Positions 32,411-43,015 are shown, counted from the first letter of the stretch. The stretch: 43,017 bases of DNA from an uncultured Flavobacteriaceae bacterium (GCA_938017825.1 CALIJE010000061.1:1-43017); one strand, 5' to 3'. The notes: generated by a model not told the origin, from the sequence alone. Translations and numbers: made by a program.

Positions 32411-33145
32411 ATGATAAAATGGATTGCGGCACTTGTTGGATATGGCCTATTTAGGTATCCAGGTGCTATTTTGGGCTTTTTGGTAGGAAGTCTTATCGAT
32501 AATTCTGCCGGTAAACGGGGTGGAACGAGATCGGTGCTGCGGGATATGACACGCCAAAGCGTATCTCCAGCCGATTTTGAACTGAATCTTCTTTCACTTT
32601 GCTCCTTGGTCATTAGGGCAGATGGTACGGTGAGTAAAACTGAAATGGATTATGTTCGCCAGTATTTTGTAAGTACTTATGGCAAGGAAAAGGCCAATGC
32701 TATCTTCCGCACATTCAATGATATCAATAAAAAACATGAGATTTCTGCCCAACGTATCTGTACGTTTCTAAACCAACGTACTAGGTACGAAGTTCGGCTT
32801 CAGCTTCTTCATTTTCTGTTCGGAATTGCCCAGGCAGACGGACATGTCAGCAATGCAGAGATTCAAAAAATACAAGAAATCGCAGGTTTTATGCGCGTAA
32901 CTGTACGCGATTTTGATAGCATTAAAGCCATGTTCGTAAAGGCTGCCGATAACGCATATAAAATTCTTGAAATATCGAAGACCGCAACCGATGATGAGGT
33001 GAAAAAAGCGTATCGCACCATGGCCAAAAAGTATCATCCCGACAGGGTGAATACCAAAGACGAAGCAATTAAGAAAGGGGCCGAAGAAAAATTTAAACAG
33101 GTACAAAAGGCCTATGAAACCGTACAGGCGGAGAGAGGTTTGTAG
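32411..33145 (+). CDS. TerB-like and DnaJ-domain co-chaperone (DjlA-like)
   Basis: 244 residues. A short N-terminal Gly-rich hydrophobic segment (about 5-30, [13 protein letters not shown]) is followed by a TerB-like helical domain (about 50-165) with paired acidic motifs ([20 protein letters not shown]). A C-terminal J domain follows (about 178-244), with the HPD motif in KKYHPDRVN. This is the DjlA order. The J domain should stimulate a DnaK ATPase, and the N-terminal segment may tether the protein to the membrane. The stop is 8 nt from the convergent HemJ-like gene. Confidence 0.9.
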   Translation: MIKWIAALVGYGLFRYPGAILGFLVGSLIDNSAGKRGGTRSVLRDMTRQSVSPADFELNLLSLCSLVIRADGTVSKTEMDYVRQYFVSTYGKEKANAIFRTFNDINKKHEISAQRICTFLNQRTRYEVRLQLLHFLFGIAQADGHVSNAEIQKIQEIAGFMRVTVRDFDSIKAMFVKAADNAYKILEISKTATDDEVKKAYRTMAKKYHPDRVNTKDEAIKKGAEEKFKQVQKAYETVQAERGL

Positions 33146-33153
33146 GTTCGGAA

Positions 33154-33702
33154 TTAAGCCTCCGGATTCTTTTTGCGAATCTGTTTGTACAGCCTTATTC
33201 CTAGCATTAATAGAACTCCCAGAACCAATAGACCGGCTACCCCATAAATCCAATTCACAGCGCTCTTTAAAATTACCAAGAAGATGACAGCGAACAGAAT
33301 GAGGGTTGCGCCCTCGTTCCAAATACGCATATAATTGCTGGTGTATTTGAGTTCATCTTGTTGAAGTTGTTTGTATATCAGATGATTCTTTATATGGTAC
33401 GCCATGAGTAAAACTACAAACCCTAATTTTACCTGCATCCAAGGTTGGCTGATTAAGCCAGGATTTAAGTGCAGTAGTATTAATGCGAATACCGTGCAAA
33501 AGATTGCGGAAGGCCAGGTAATGATGCGCCATAAACGCTTGGTCATCAACTTCAATTGTTTAGTGAGTATTTCTTTTTCGGGGGATGCTTTTTCGGCGGC
33601 TTCGATGTGGTAGATAAACAATCTGGGAATATAGAAAAGACCAGCGAACCAGGTTACCACAAAGATTAAGTGTAGAGCTTTTATGTAGTTGTAGTATTCC
33701 AT
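33154..33702 (-). CDS. hemJ: HemJ-like protoporphyrinogen oxidase (UPF0093/CopD-like membrane protein)
   Basis: 182 residues from ATG at 33702; the longer reading begins with GTG at 33711 and would lie at or before the predicted transcription start. Four or five transmembrane helices are visible. The N-terminal KALHLIFVVTWFAGLFYIPRLFIYH segment is diagnostic of HemJ, with the conserved His near the start, and a later LMTKRLWRIITWP segment also fits. HemJ oxidises protoporphyrinogen IX in heme synthesis at the inner membrane. A CopD-like annotation is the main alternative. Confidence 0.87.
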   Translation of the reverse strand: MEYYNYIKALHLIFVVTWFAGLFYIPRLFIYHIEAAEKASPEKEILTKQLKLMTKRLWRIITWPSAIFCTVFALILLHLNPGLISQPWMQVKLGFVVLLMAYHIKNHLIYKQLQQDELKYTSNYMRIWNEGATLILFAVIFLVILKSAVNWIYGVAGLLVLGVLLMLGIRLYKQIRKKNPEA

Positions 33703-33713
33703 TGAACGCACTA

Positions 33714-33741
33714 CAAATTTAGCCTATTTGAAAATAAACAA
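33714..33741 (-). promoter_or_regulatory. Promoter of the HemJ-like gene
   Basis: On the minus strand TTG is followed after 17 nt by TAAATTTG (33721-33714), an exact TAnnTTTG. The predicted start lies only a few nucleotides before the ATG at 33702, so the leader would be very short. Confidence 0.5.
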
Positions 33742-33815
33742 CAGCCTGATTTCAGTACTTTTCCCAATTCGGTTACCTCACGTTTTGGAAGGCATTAGAT
33801 TGTGGCCGATTTACT

Positions 33816-36800
33816 TTACATCTGTATTGCACCAATTCCGACATCCCAAAGTTTTTTATTTAATTCGGGAATCGAAGTATCGATAAAAGCATCGGCCCTG
33901 CGCTTTAAGCTATTCCATTGGGTATCTAGTTCTTTCTTTCGATCTTTTGAGGATTGGTTGACTCTTGGGATGGTACTATTGGTCGCATCGATCAAGAATA
34001 GATATTCTGCTGTGAATTTATTGGGAAAATTCTCCACATCGTCATAGGCTTGTGATTTACGTTGAATCATATCCTTGTCCCAAGCGACCAACTCCTTTAG
34101 AAGTTTTTCGCCTTCGGCCTTTGCAGAGCCGTCTTTAACTACGCTCAACACTTCTTTAATCTGCTGCTGCGCCTTATACAGTGAGTTTACAGTGTTGTGC
34201 ATGAGCGTTAGTTTCTCCTCTAACTCTGTCATAAATTCGTGGTATTCTGCATACTGATCTGAAGTAGTTCCGTATGTGGGCATAGCCAGTATCTTGCCCT
34301 CAGTTGTCCGAGTTTGGTCCCCAGCGGTTAGGCGTATGGTATAAGTGCCTGGTGGTACTACATGCCCGGCAAATCGCGATTCGATATAAGCTCCGGGTAC
34401 TCCCGGTAAAATTGGGGTTTTCATATCCCATACAAACCGGTTGAGCCCATTATTCTTTGACAGGGTCGGTGCCGGCCTTGGGCCACCCCCATTATGTGGT
34501 TTATAGTTTTTGTCCCTAATCGAGGAAAAGCTACGTACCACCTTTCCTGAAGCATCTGTAATTTGCATTTTCAATTCGGTGGAATCGTTTAGCTTGGGCA
34601 ATTCATAATAGAGCACCATTCCATTAGCTGGGTTGACGCCAGACAAGGTACTCATACCGGTAAAGGTATCTATTTTACCACTCATGGGGCTTCGCCACGA
34701 GCCGTTCATGGCATCATTGGGCTCATACAATTTCATGCCCTTTTGAGTTGAATTATATTGACTCAAAAGAGAGAGGTCGTCCAAGATCCAAAATGCCCTG
34801 CCTGAGGTGGCGATGATTAGATTCCCTTGATGAATTTTGATATCGGTTATTGGTGTTTTAGGAAGATTCAATTGAAATTGCCTCCAATTTTTACCACCGT
34901 TCCATGAAACATATAGCCCCTTCTCAGTACCTGCATATAACAGGTTTTTGCGTGCAGGGTCTTCCCGAACCACCCTGGTAAATGCCCCGTTCGGAATGCC
35001 CGAATTTATATTCGTCCAGCTTTTACCATAGTCAGTACTCTTATAAATGGCCGGGGTATGGTTATTGAATTTATACTTTGTTGTCGCAATATAAACCGTT
35101 GCCTTATCATGGGGTGAGACTTCAATGGCGTTGACCAATGATTCGCCCAAGTTTTTGGGCGTAATATTCTGCCAACTAGCACCATTGTCTTGCGTAATAT
35201 GTACATAACCATCATCACTACCGGTATAAAAAACGCCAGCTTCATGCGGGGACTCTATCACATAGGCCAAGGTTCCATAATTTTCAGCACCAACGGCCTC
35301 ATTGGTATATGGCCCGCCACCATTGCCCTGTTTGGCATCGATATCGCGTGTTAAATCTGGTGACATTTCTTCCCATGTGACGCCCATGTCTCGGGTGCGC
35401 AATAGTAATTGCGCGCCATGGTAAAAGGTGTTTTCCTCATGCTGCGAACGTAAAGTAGGGGCATTCCAATTATAGAGGTATTTCATGTTTCTGGCCTCCC
35501 GACCTAAATACTGAATAGGGGCAGCCATAACGCTTGTCGTCGCCTTGGATTCCATGTCTAGCACATTGATCGTACCCAAATAACTCCCGCCCATCACATA
35601 TCTCGGATTGTCGGGATCAAAGGCTAAAAATGCGCTTTCCCCTCCTGCAGACGGACTAAAATCGGACATGGTTATACCACCTCTTCCGACCGACATGTTT
35701 GCGATCATGGCCGAGGAATAGTCTTGCTGCCCGGCGTAAATATTGTATGGAAAAAGGTTGTCTGTATTGATACGGTAAAACTGTCCGGTGGGCATATTTA
35801 CCTGGGAGGACCATGTTTTACCAAAGTCAAAGGAGACGGCTGCTCCACCGTCATTTGCAATGACCATATTCAAGGAGTTCTTTGGGTTGATCCACAAATC
35901 ATGAAAATCACCATGTGTTCCCGTAATGCGCTCCCAATTTTTTCCACCATCCAAAGAGCGTAGCGCAGGGGCACTCAATACATATACAATATCCTCATCT
36001 TTAGGATCGGTAAATACTTCGATATAGTACCAAGCGCGTTGCACTAGACGGTTATCGCCACTGACCATGCTCCAGCTTTTACCTGCGTTGTTCGATACGA
36101 AGAGTCCACCTTTGTCAGCATTGCTATCACTCTCGATCAAGGCGTATACCTTGTTCGAATTCGCCGGACTCACGGAAATGGCCATCTTCCCCTTTTCCTT
36201 GGGAAGGCCTTCGGTCATCTCGGTCCAAGTTTCCCCACCATCGATCGACTTGTATAATCCACTACCTTCTCCACCGCTTATTACGATGTTGGGTTTACGC
36301 TGATGTTCCCACATGGCGGCATACATAATCTCAGGGTAATTGGCATCCATGGATAGTTCAGAACAGCCCGTTAAATTGTTCACGAAAAGTACATTCTTCC
36401 AAGTTTTTCCGCCATCGACTGATTTATAGATGCCTCGCTCTTTATTCGGGCCGTACAACTGCCCTTGGGCCGCAACATAAACAATATCAGGATTGGTCGG
36501 ATGAATAACTATTCTCGAAATATGATGAGTGGCCTTCAGGCCCATATGCTTCCAAGTCTTGCCCGCATCGGTTGATTTATAGACCCCATCACCATAAGAT
36601 GTCATAACGCCCCTGGGTGCATGTTCGCCCATTCCTACATACACTATGTTCGTATTATAGGAAGATACTGCTACTGCACCTACAGATCCCATTTCAAAAT
36701 AGCCATCGGAAATATTTTTCCAACGTTGACCGGCGTCTGAGGTTTTCCATAGTCCTCCACCCGTGGTACCCATATAATAGGTCATGGCGTCACCTACGAC

Positions 36801-36938
36801 CCCAGAAGCCGATACGGAGCGCCCACCTCGAAACGGACCAATATTCCGAAACTTTATGGGTTCAAAGTATTCTTCGGCTGTTTGGGCGAAGGTTATGGTG
36901 GTTGCTAATAGGGTTAATAGAAATAAATTCTTTTTCAT
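33816..36938 (-). CDS. Secreted sortilin/BNR-repeat beta-propeller protein A
   Basis: 1,040 residues. The signal peptide (1-18) ends ITFAQ. Residues about 25-720 carry many sortilin/VPS10-like BNR repeats of the type GLYKSxDGGxTW, several of them in full ([30 protein letters not shown]). The C-terminal part (about 730-1,040) has an Ig-like strand region with [10 protein letters not shown] and a helical end. Such proteins are often called glycosyl hydrolases, but catalytic residues are not evident and a binding role is equally possible. It is the tandem paralogue of the gene at 37007, 68 nt away on the same strand. Confidence 0.88.
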   Translation of the reverse strand: MKKNLFLLTLLATTITFAQTAEEYFEPIKFRNIGPFRGGRSVSASGVVGDAMTYYMGTTGGGLWKTSDAGQRWKNISDGYFEMGSVGAVAVSSYNTNIVYVGMGEHAPRGVMTSYGDGVYKSTDAGKTWKHMGLKATHHISRIVIHPTNPDIVYVAAQGQLYGPNKERGIYKSVDGGKTWKNVLFVNNLTGCSELSMDANYPEIMYAAMWEHQRKPNIVISGGEGSGLYKSIDGGETWTEMTEGLPKEKGKMAISVSPANSNKVYALIESDSNADKGGLFVSNNAGKSWSMVSGDNRLVQRAWYYIEVFTDPKDEDIVYVLSAPALRSLDGGKNWERITGTHGDFHDLWINPKNSLNMVIANDGGAAVSFDFGKTWSSQVNMPTGQFYRINTDNLFPYNIYAGQQDYSSAMIANMSVGRGGITMSDFSPSAGGESAFLAFDPDNPRYVMGGSYLGTINVLDMESKATTSVMAAPIQYLGREARNMKYLYNWNAPTLRSQHEENTFYHGAQLLLRTRDMGVTWEEMSPDLTRDIDAKQGNGGGPYTNEAVGAENYGTLAYVIESPHEAGVFYTGSDDGYVHITQDNGASWQNITPKNLGESLVNAIEVSPHDKATVYIATTKYKFNNHTPAIYKSTDYGKSWTNINSGIPNGAFTRVVREDPARKNLLYAGTEKGLYVSWNGGKNWRQFQLNLPKTPITDIKIHQGNLIIATSGRAFWILDDLSLLSQYNSTQKGMKLYEPNDAMNGSWRSPMSGKIDTFTGMSTLSGVNPANGMVLYYELPKLNDSTELKMQITDASGKVVRSFSSIRDKNYKPHNGGGPRPAPTLSKNNGLNRFVWDMKTPILPGVPGAYIESRFAGHVVPPGTYTIRLTAGDQTRTTEGKILAMPTYGTTSDQYAEYHEFMTELEEKLTLMHNTVNSLYKAQQQIKEVLSVVKDGSAKAEGEKLLKELVAWDKDMIQRKSQAYDDVENFPNKFTAEYLFLIDATNSTIPRVNQSSKDRKKELDTQWNSLKRRADAFIDTSIPELNKKLWDVGIGAIQM

Positions 36939-37006
36939 GTTATTGATTTATACTATTGTTCTTTTCCTTCATTTTCAATGGACCAGTCAAGGAAAATGTA
37001 GACAAT

Positions 37007-40000
37007 TTACTCCTCTACAAACAAATAGTTCAAATTTAGTTCGTTAAAGGCCTTGTTGAATTCCTTCAATTCAGAATCGAGCATTTCATCAAAGGCTTTT
37101 AGTTGCGTTTCGATCTTACCGGTCAATTCTTTTTGTACCGCCATGTCCTGATCAGTAGGGGGAAAATCGTCCAAACCGACCAAACTGTTAAGGTGGGCCA
37201 ATTTATTTGTTAAACGAATAGGGAAGTTCAAGGGGTCTTGATTACTTCTATTCTTTGTTTGATATAAGGCTTTTTCTATTTTACCGAATTCGTCCTTCAT
37301 TGTTTTGGCTTTTTCAACCAATTCTTTGGTTTGCCCGTTGTCTTTATATTGCTTGGTAAAGGCATCGAGTTGTTTTGTAACTCCGCGAATTTTCTTGATA
37401 GAACCATGAGCTCTATCAACCGTAGCGTTAATAGCTGAAATAAAGTCGTGCTGCTTTTGCATATCCGACACTGAAACTTCGGCTCGAGGGTCGGGCACAA
37501 TTTTGAATTCCTGCGTCTGATTGTTGCCATTTACGTTCAGATGTACCTTATAATTTCCAGGCACCGCTTTGGGACCATTAAAGCTCGCCCACCAGAAAAT
37601 CATTCCCTTCAATTTTTCAGCTTCCTTGCCCCGGGTATTCCATACATGTGTATTGCCCCCTTTTTTGACTTTGAGCTTTTTGTTTTTTTCTTTGGACGCA
37701 TTACTGAAGGAAGCCAAGGTATCCCCGGCCATGGTCGAATAGGTCAGCGCAATTTTGTCATCTTCCTTTATATCCTTGATATAGAAATGCGAAATCACAC
37801 CGTTCGGATGGTTTTGCCCTTCGGTTTTGGATGGGGTGCTTCTTGCCGCACCTTTAGTGCGAAGCGCATTCTTGGGCTTGTATAAAACAGCGCCCATACT
37901 TTTCTTGGCATTGTCTAATTGGTGCAATACGGTCAGGTCATCCAAAATCCACAAGCTTCGCCCTTGAGTGGCAACAATCAAATTATCGTCTTTAATGGCC
38001 AAATCAGTTATCGGAACGATTGGGAGGTTCAATTGAAAGGGGCTCCAATTTACGCCATCGTCAAATGAAATATACATACCGGTTTCTGTTCCTGCATAGA
38101 GTAAGCCTTGTCTTTTAGGGTCTTCCCTAAGCACACGGGTAAAATGCTCATTATTTATACCATTCGTTATTTTTTTCCAAGTCATTCCATAATCGGTAGT
38201 CTTATAGAGATAAGGCCTAAAATCTCCCAGCTTGTATCTTGTGCCGGCGACATAACAAGTACCCTCGTCAAAAGCCGATGGTTCAATGCTGTTGATCATC
38301 ATCCATTCCGGCATGCCGGCTGGGGTCACATTATCCCAGTTCGCTCCTCCATCGCGCGAAACATGAACGAGACCGTCATCACTACCTACCCATAACAAGC
38401 CTTCTTTCAGGGGGCTCTCATTGGCTGCAAAAATGGTGCAATAATATTCGACGCCTGTATTGTCTTGCGTGATGGGGCCACCACTGGAAACCAATTTCGA
38501 AGGGTCGTTCCGCGTAAGGTCATCTGATAGCAAATCCCAACTTTGTCCTTCGTTCGTACTCATGTGCACATGCTGGGAAAAGGTGTATAATTTCTTGGGG
38601 TCGTGCTTACTGAACATTATCGGGAAATTCCATTGAAAGCGATATTTCATGCCTTCCGCACCATAGCCCATAGGATTGTCTGGCCATACGTTAATACCGC
38701 GTACGGTGCCTGATTTATGATTCACACGAGTTAAAAAACCGCCGTAACTGCCCCCATATACAATGTCATTATTGGTTGGGTCAACAGCAATATGTGCTGA
38801 CTCACCACCGGCTGTGCGTTCCCAATCGTCTTCGGAAATACTACTGCCATCACTTCGATGGTTTACGCGAAGCGTAGAGTTGTCTTGCTGTGCCACATAG
38901 ATGCGGTAAGGCGTAGCATTATCGGTCGTTACACGATAGTACTGAGCCGTGGGTTGATTGTAATAGGTACTCCATGTTTCTCCACCATCATAGGTAACCT
39001 GGGCCCCCCCATCATCACCGATGATCATACGTTTGGCGTTTTCGGGCGATATCCACAAATCATGGTGATCGCCATGGGGAGCATTGAACGTATTAAAGCT
39101 TTTTCCTCCATCTGTAGATTTATGATAGCGCACGTTCAAGACATACACCACATTTTCATCTTCTGTATCCGCGTAGACTCTTGTGTAGTACCAAGCTCGC
39201 TGCCGCAGTTTGCGCTCACTATTTATTTGCACCCATTTCTTACCGCCGTCTTCAGAACGGTAGAGACCACCTTTTTCTTTGTTCTCCACTATAGCCCACA
39301 CACGTTCGCTATTTTTTGGGGAAACGGTCACCCCGATAATTCCAAGAGTATCTTTTGGGAATCCTTCATTTTTAGAGATTTCCGACCAGGTTTCACCGCT
39401 ATCGGTACTTTTCCAAAGTGCAGAACCGTCGCCGCCACTGCTAAGACTGTAGGGCGTGCGTTTGGCGCGCCACGAAGATGCGTATAATATTCTAGGGTTA
39501 TTGGGGTCAAATGTCAGATCTACGAAGCCCGATTGATCGTTTACAAATAGCTTTTTGTTCCAGGTTTTACCACCGTCGGTACTTTTGTAAATTCCCCGGT
39601 CTTGGGTTGGCTTATAGATGTTTCCCAAAACTGCAGCATATACCACATCAGAATTGGTTGGGTGAATACGAATTCGGGGCACATGGCGGCTTTTTTTGAG
39701 TCCGGCTGAAGCCCAAGTTTTGCCACCGTCTTCGGTTTTCCAAATCCCATAACCCGAAGAGACATTTCCACGCAGCGTCTTTTCGCCTCCACCAACATAA
39801 ATCACATTTGGATCACTTTTCGAAACCTCTACGGCACCAATACTTCCGCCAAAATACCCATCGGAAATATTTTCCCAGCTACGGCCGCCATCCAGGGTCT
39901 TCCATACCCCACCACCAGTAGCGCCAAAGTAAAAAAGGTTAGGTTCCCCTGGCACGCCGGTTACGGCTGCAGAGCGCCCACCGCGATGTGGTCCTATGGA

Positions 40001-40144
40001 GCGGTACTCCATACTAGAATACAAATCTTCGGCAAAGGCAGTTTTAGCCGGTGATGATTTTTTTCGTCTTTGCGCTTCAGATGTAATCGGAATTAAGAAA
40101 AGGGCAGCGAACAAAAGCCCCAGAAGGTGGTTGCGAGTTTTCAT
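37007..40144 (-). CDS. Secreted sortilin/BNR-repeat beta-propeller protein B
   Basis: 1,045 residues. The signal peptide (1-24) ends ITSEAQ. The layout equals that of protein A: an N-terminal SIGPHRGGRSAAVTGVPG block (A has [18 protein letters not shown]), repeated KSTDGGKTWNK-like BNR motifs to about 730, an Ig-like strand region with VPGNYKVHLNVNG, and a helical C-terminus ending NYLFVEE. The two clearly arose by duplication, but sequence and the middle insertions differ throughout, so the event is old. No terminator separates this gene from A or from the TlpA-like gene upstream, so the three may be one transcript. Confidence 0.88.
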   Translation of the reverse strand: MKTRNHLLGLLFAALFLIPITSEAQRRKKSSPAKTAFAEDLYSSMEYRSIGPHRGGRSAAVTGVPGEPNLFYFGATGGGVWKTLDGGRSWENISDGYFGGSIGAVEVSKSDPNVIYVGGGEKTLRGNVSSGYGIWKTEDGGKTWASAGLKKSRHVPRIRIHPTNSDVVYAAVLGNIYKPTQDRGIYKSTDGGKTWNKKLFVNDQSGFVDLTFDPNNPRILYASSWRAKRTPYSLSSGGDGSALWKSTDSGETWSEISKNEGFPKDTLGIIGVTVSPKNSERVWAIVENKEKGGLYRSEDGGKKWVQINSERKLRQRAWYYTRVYADTEDENVVYVLNVRYHKSTDGGKSFNTFNAPHGDHHDLWISPENAKRMIIGDDGGAQVTYDGGETWSTYYNQPTAQYYRVTTDNATPYRIYVAQQDNSTLRVNHRSDGSSISEDDWERTAGGESAHIAVDPTNNDIVYGGSYGGFLTRVNHKSGTVRGINVWPDNPMGYGAEGMKYRFQWNFPIMFSKHDPKKLYTFSQHVHMSTNEGQSWDLLSDDLTRNDPSKLVSSGGPITQDNTGVEYYCTIFAANESPLKEGLLWVGSDDGLVHVSRDGGANWDNVTPAGMPEWMMINSIEPSAFDEGTCYVAGTRYKLGDFRPYLYKTTDYGMTWKKITNGINNEHFTRVLREDPKRQGLLYAGTETGMYISFDDGVNWSPFQLNLPIVPITDLAIKDDNLIVATQGRSLWILDDLTVLHQLDNAKKSMGAVLYKPKNALRTKGAARSTPSKTEGQNHPNGVISHFYIKDIKEDDKIALTYSTMAGDTLASFSNASKEKNKKLKVKKGGNTHVWNTRGKEAEKLKGMIFWWASFNGPKAVPGNYKVHLNVNGNNQTQEFKIVPDPRAEVSVSDMQKQHDFISAINATVDRAHGSIKKIRGVTKQLDAFTKQYKDNGQTKELVEKAKTMKDEFGKIEKALYQTKNRSNQDPLNFPIRLTNKLAHLNSLVGLDDFPPTDQDMAVQKELTGKIETQLKAFDEMLDSELKEFNKAFNELNLNYLFVEE

Positions 40145-40207
40145 ATTCAGGTAGATTAATTAGTCAGCTAAATGTAGTGAAAAAATGAGCGCTAATCACC
40201 TTGGTAT

Positions 40208-40780
40208 TTACTGCCTAATGATCATCTTTTCCAATACTCCCCTTAGCCGTTCACTGTTCCAATCAGCAGCACCGGTTTCCTTGATGATGATCTTACCTTT
40301 GGCATCGATGAGGTAGTTGGTAGGAATACGCTGCCCCTGTAGTTTTTCAGGAGGTGACATTCGAGGGGTATACAACGGAAGGTCATACGGGTTTTTATCT
40401 ATAAATCGGCGTACTTTTTGTTGCTCTTCATTAGTAATCAGTATAAAATCAACCTCTTCGTGGTAATCCGTATATAATTTTTGAATACTGGGTAGTTCAG
40501 CAAGGCACGGGGGACACCAAGTAGCCCAATAGCTAATGAATACAGGTTTGCCTTGGCCAACTTCCACTACTTTGTTAGTGCCATTAATAGTGCTGAGTTG
40601 GTACACAAAAGGAGCGAGTTGGGTTTGATCTTCGGCATCTAATTCGGAAGGTGACCAAAACAAAATTTTTACGCTATTGACAACCACTTGAATAGGAGTT
40701 CTGGTTTGGGGAATAATCAGTAAGGCGAGTAACATTAAAAAGAGGATAGTGCTAAGACTTGGAGTTTTGAGTTTCATCAA
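40208..40780 (-). CDS. TlpA-like membrane-anchored thioredoxin
   Basis: 190 residues. An N-terminal hydrophobic helix (about 9-25) anchors the protein; the thioredoxin-fold domain (about 65-190) faces the periplasm. The redox motif is C89-P-P-C92 in WATWCPPC, and the cis-Pro loop is RIPTNYLID. The family reduces or isomerises disulfides, often for cytochrome maturation. It lies 63 nt before the BNR protein B gene; whether they work together is unknown. Confidence 0.9.
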   Translation of the reverse strand: MMKLKTPSLSTILFLMLLALLIIPQTRTPIQVVVNSVKILFWSPSELDAEDQTQLAPFVYQLSTINGTNKVVEVGQGKPVFISYWATWCPPCLAELPSIQKLYTDYHEEVDFILITNEEQQKVRRFIDKNPYDLPLYTPRMSPPEKLQGQRIPTNYLIDAKGKIIIKETGAADWNSERLRGVLEKMIIRQ

Positions 40781-41076
40781 TACTAATATAGAATATTACA
40801 CTGTATTCTTTTGTTTTTAGGTACTTGCGCCGGTCTTTTTTCATGTAGAATAGAATACCGGTTTGAAAGTCAATTGCAATGCAATGGCTTCATTTACATA
40901 GCATTTTTTTAAGGGCTTTACCTCAAAAGGAAGACCATGTACGTCCTGTGCAGTAGGCATGCAGTCTGTTCGCTCGTCTCTTGTTGCACGCAAGTTCTTG
41001 GGTCAAATTTGTATTGAACTTTAGGAACAACTTGCCTCCCTTCCATCTTTATAGAGGGGAAGCAAGCTGCCTTTTT
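40781..41076. other. Non-coding stretch with a plus-strand terminator
   Basis: No convincing gene is seen. A short minus-strand frame beginning MKKDRRKYLK (30 codons) overlaps the start of the TlpA-like gene but has no family or start support. The hairpin at 41029-41078 points to plus-strand transcription. Confidence 0.35.
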
Positions 41077-41078
41077 TT
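41029..41078 (+). terminator. Hairpin with seven-T tail, plus-strand orientation
   Basis: The arms 41029-41040 and 41057-41068 pair at 10 of 12 positions and are followed by GCC and seven T (41072-41078). The U-tract is on the plus strand, although both flanking genes are on the minus strand. It may also serve weakly in the minus direction for the lipoprotein gene at 41077. Confidence 0.5.
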
Positions 41079-41685
41079 AATTTAGGCCCAATTCGTTTTT
41101 GCGTTGCTGCATTAACTTATAAACATCTAATTCATCCCCATCCTTTATGGTTTCGTCTACTGTTAAGAGTACATACTTTTTTAAGCCCTTTCTAAACAAT
41201 AATTCTTGACCGATTTTTAGATCTACCCCACTTGACGAATTTGGAGAGAGGTTGGGGTTCATTACATTTGGTATGATCAGAGGAATAGACTCATTACTCG
41301 AATTGATCAGTTTGAAACTGATTCGGTCGTTGTTGCTCGCGACATTTAGTTTTACATCGGTGTTCAACATTTTGACCCCTAACTTACCAAGTTTGGTGGA
41401 ATTGTTCGTAAAAACGATTTTACTGCCTTTTTCTACCATAACCTCGACCTTGCCAAAAGGTCCCAGACCGAAGCCTCGTACGAATTCACCGGTTTCTTTG
41501 TTTTGGACCTTTATTTCAAGCTCTGCGCCTGTACTGTTTTTGAGTTGTAGTTCGTACATTTCATAATTTGGATAATCGAACTCTAAAGAAGAATTAGACG
41601 CGATTTCAAGATTCGATTTTTGTGCATTGGAACATGACGCGAATACAATTAGCAGTATGGCGCTCAGGATTGTTGTTTTTCTCAT
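41077..41685 (-). CDS. Lipoprotein of unknown function
   Basis: 202 residues. The signal ends IVFASC (Cys18). The mature part looks like two short beta-sandwich-like segments, one (about 40-115) with YELQLKNSTGAELEIKV and one (about 115-170) with ISFKLINSSNESIPLIIP. A helical end of about 25 residues follows. No family is recognised. It lies between the TlpA-like gene and the AraC-type regulator, all on the minus strand, and its stop overlaps the seven-T tail of the hairpin. Confidence 0.7.
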   Translation of the reverse strand: MRKTTILSAILLIVFASCSNAQKSNLEIASNSSLEFDYPNYEMYELQLKNSTGAELEIKVQNKETGEFVRGFGLGPFGKVEVMVEKGSKIVFTNNSTKLGKLGVKMLNTDVKLNVASNNDRISFKLINSSNESIPLIIPNVMNPNLSPNSSSGVDLKIGQELLFRKGLKKYVLLTVDETIKDGDELDVYKLMQQRKNELGLN

Positions 41686-41780
41686 GACATTTTGTTTAAG
41701 ATTATGAACCCGTTCGGAGTTCTTACTGGAGCAAATATGGGAAGGTGTTTTTGCCCCAACGACTTAAATAAAATAGAGAC

Positions 41781-41799
41781 GTCTCAAATTATTTGAGAC
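41781..41799 (-). terminator. Inverted repeat across the stop codon of the AraC-type gene
   Basis: GTCTCAAAT and ATTTGAGAC (41781-41789 and 41791-41799) form a 9-bp repeat centred on the stop codon. The minus strand continues with TATTTTATTT. A terminator that uses the end of the reading frame is likely; GAGACGTCTC beside it adds to the symmetry. Confidence 0.45.
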
Positions 41800-42988
41800 C
41801 TGCTTTTTCTAGGGAGTTCAGGTATTGGGTAGGCGTTAATTTCTCGACCTTTTTGAAGACACGATTAAAGGTGGCCTTACTATTAAATCCGCATTCAAAA
41901 GCCAAGCCCACTAGGGAATAATTTTGATGATCGCCTTGGCCCAAGCGTCTTTTGAACTCATCAATTCGAAACTGATTCACAAAATCATTGAAATTCTTCC
42001 CAAAACCTAAATTGATTATTTCTGAAACTTCGCCTCGGTTTAAAGCGGTTTTTTCAGAAAGTTGGGAGAGGTTGAGATCCGGATCTAGGAAAACCTTTTC
42101 TTGCTTGAACAGTTTGGCAATCTCTTGTTTTCGCTCTAGGAGTTCATCCTCTTGCCCAGCCCCACCTATTCGCGTATTATTTGAGGATTTTTTTTTGGGT
42201 ATTTCAAAGTCTCGAAGGAAATCGAAATCGGTAAAATATCCTTTCACGCCGAAGTATAGTAAGGCGATCGCGGAGAAGAATTGTATCCACCATTTTTGAA
42301 TCCAGCTCATGCTAAACACAAAATGGTCAATAAACAATTGTACAATCCCATATAGGAAAATAAAGGAGTAGACATATAGAAAATTACGTATCCAAAGCAG
42401 TTCTTTCTTGTCTGTATTTGAAAAAAACTCTTGAACCTCATTTTTGTAGTTGTGGTACAATTGGAACGAAAATGCCAAGTACAATAGCATTTGGGCAGTA
42501 GAAAAGAAGGTCAGAATAGGATTCAAATAAGGCCATTCAAAGTTTTCCACTAGGTAGCCATTTTGTTGATCTTCAAAACCAGGCTGTTGGGCGTCATAGA
42601 GGTAAATGTAAATTTTGGTGATAAAAAAGAGTATCCAGGGAACAAAATGCCAAAAGTGCTTTTTGGTGAACCGAAATCCAGGAGTGACCACACTTTTCAC
42701 ATAAAAAAATATCAACGGGGCCATAAGGAGGCTCATAGCGATCAAAAAATAATTGATTTTGGTATTGCTGTAGGTATCGTACCATCCCATAAAGCCTATC
42801 GTGTAGGTAGTACGATGATAGCATAAAATGAGTAGGATTGCTGCAAGCAAAATATCAGGGAAGGCACGTTTTTTCAAATACCTCCTAAAAAGTAGAATGC
42901 ATAAAATTGCCCCTTGCAGCCCTAAAATTAGAAGCGGGGTGCTATAAATATTAAATTGAGGAAATCCTTGTAAGGGGATCACATTCAT
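41789..42988 (-). CDS. Membrane-anchored AraC-type transcription regulator
   Basis: 399 residues from ATG at 42988; the six-nt longer reading would start at TTG. Seven hydrophobic helices are visible over about 15-245, a layout common in Bacteroidota regulators with an integral-membrane sensor. A cytoplasmic linker (about 255-290) with KKKSSNNTR leads to the AraC/XylS DNA-binding domain (about 300-395). That domain has two helix-turn-helix units: LNLSQLSEKTALNRGEVSEIIN, then GLAFECGFNSKATFNRVFKK, the family signature. It will sense an unknown membrane or extracellular signal. A TATATTTG -7 box lies 20 nt upstream. Confidence 0.9.
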   Translation of the reverse strand: MNVIPLQGFPQFNIYSTPLLILGLQGAILCILLFRRYLKKRAFPDILLAAILLILCYHRTTYTIGFMGWYDTYSNTKINYFLIAMSLLMAPLIFFYVKSVVTPGFRFTKKHFWHFVPWILFFITKIYIYLYDAQQPGFEDQQNGYLVENFEWPYLNPILTFFSTAQMLLYLAFSFQLYHNYKNEVQEFFSNTDKKELLWIRNFLYVYSFIFLYGIVQLFIDHFVFSMSWIQKWWIQFFSAIALLYFGVKGYFTDFDFLRDFEIPKKKSSNNTRIGGAGQEDELLERKQEIAKLFKQEKVFLDPDLNLSQLSEKTALNRGEVSEIINLGFGKNFNDFVNQFRIDEFKRRLGQGDHQNYSLVGLAFECGFNSKATFNRVFKKVEKLTPTQYLNSLEKAGLK

Positions 42989-43007
42989 AAACAACTGATT
43001 TCACTTT

Positions 43008-43015
43008 CAAATATA
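43008..43015 (-). promoter_or_regulatory. Bacteroidota -7 box of the AraC-type gene
   Basis: TATATTTG on the minus strand fits TAnnTTTG exactly, 20 nt before the ATG at 42988. The -33 region lies beyond the window edge. Confidence 0.5.

Noticed and set aside
32768-33322. Minus-strand frame of 184 codons across the TerB/DnaJ and HemJ genes
   Set aside because: It is antisense to a clear J domain with HPD and overlaps the HemJ reading frame.
38858-39487. Plus-strand frame of 209 codons inside the BNR protein B gene
   Set aside because: It lies entirely antisense to a gene with signal peptide and many repeats, and its translation is rich in His, Phe and Ile without domains.
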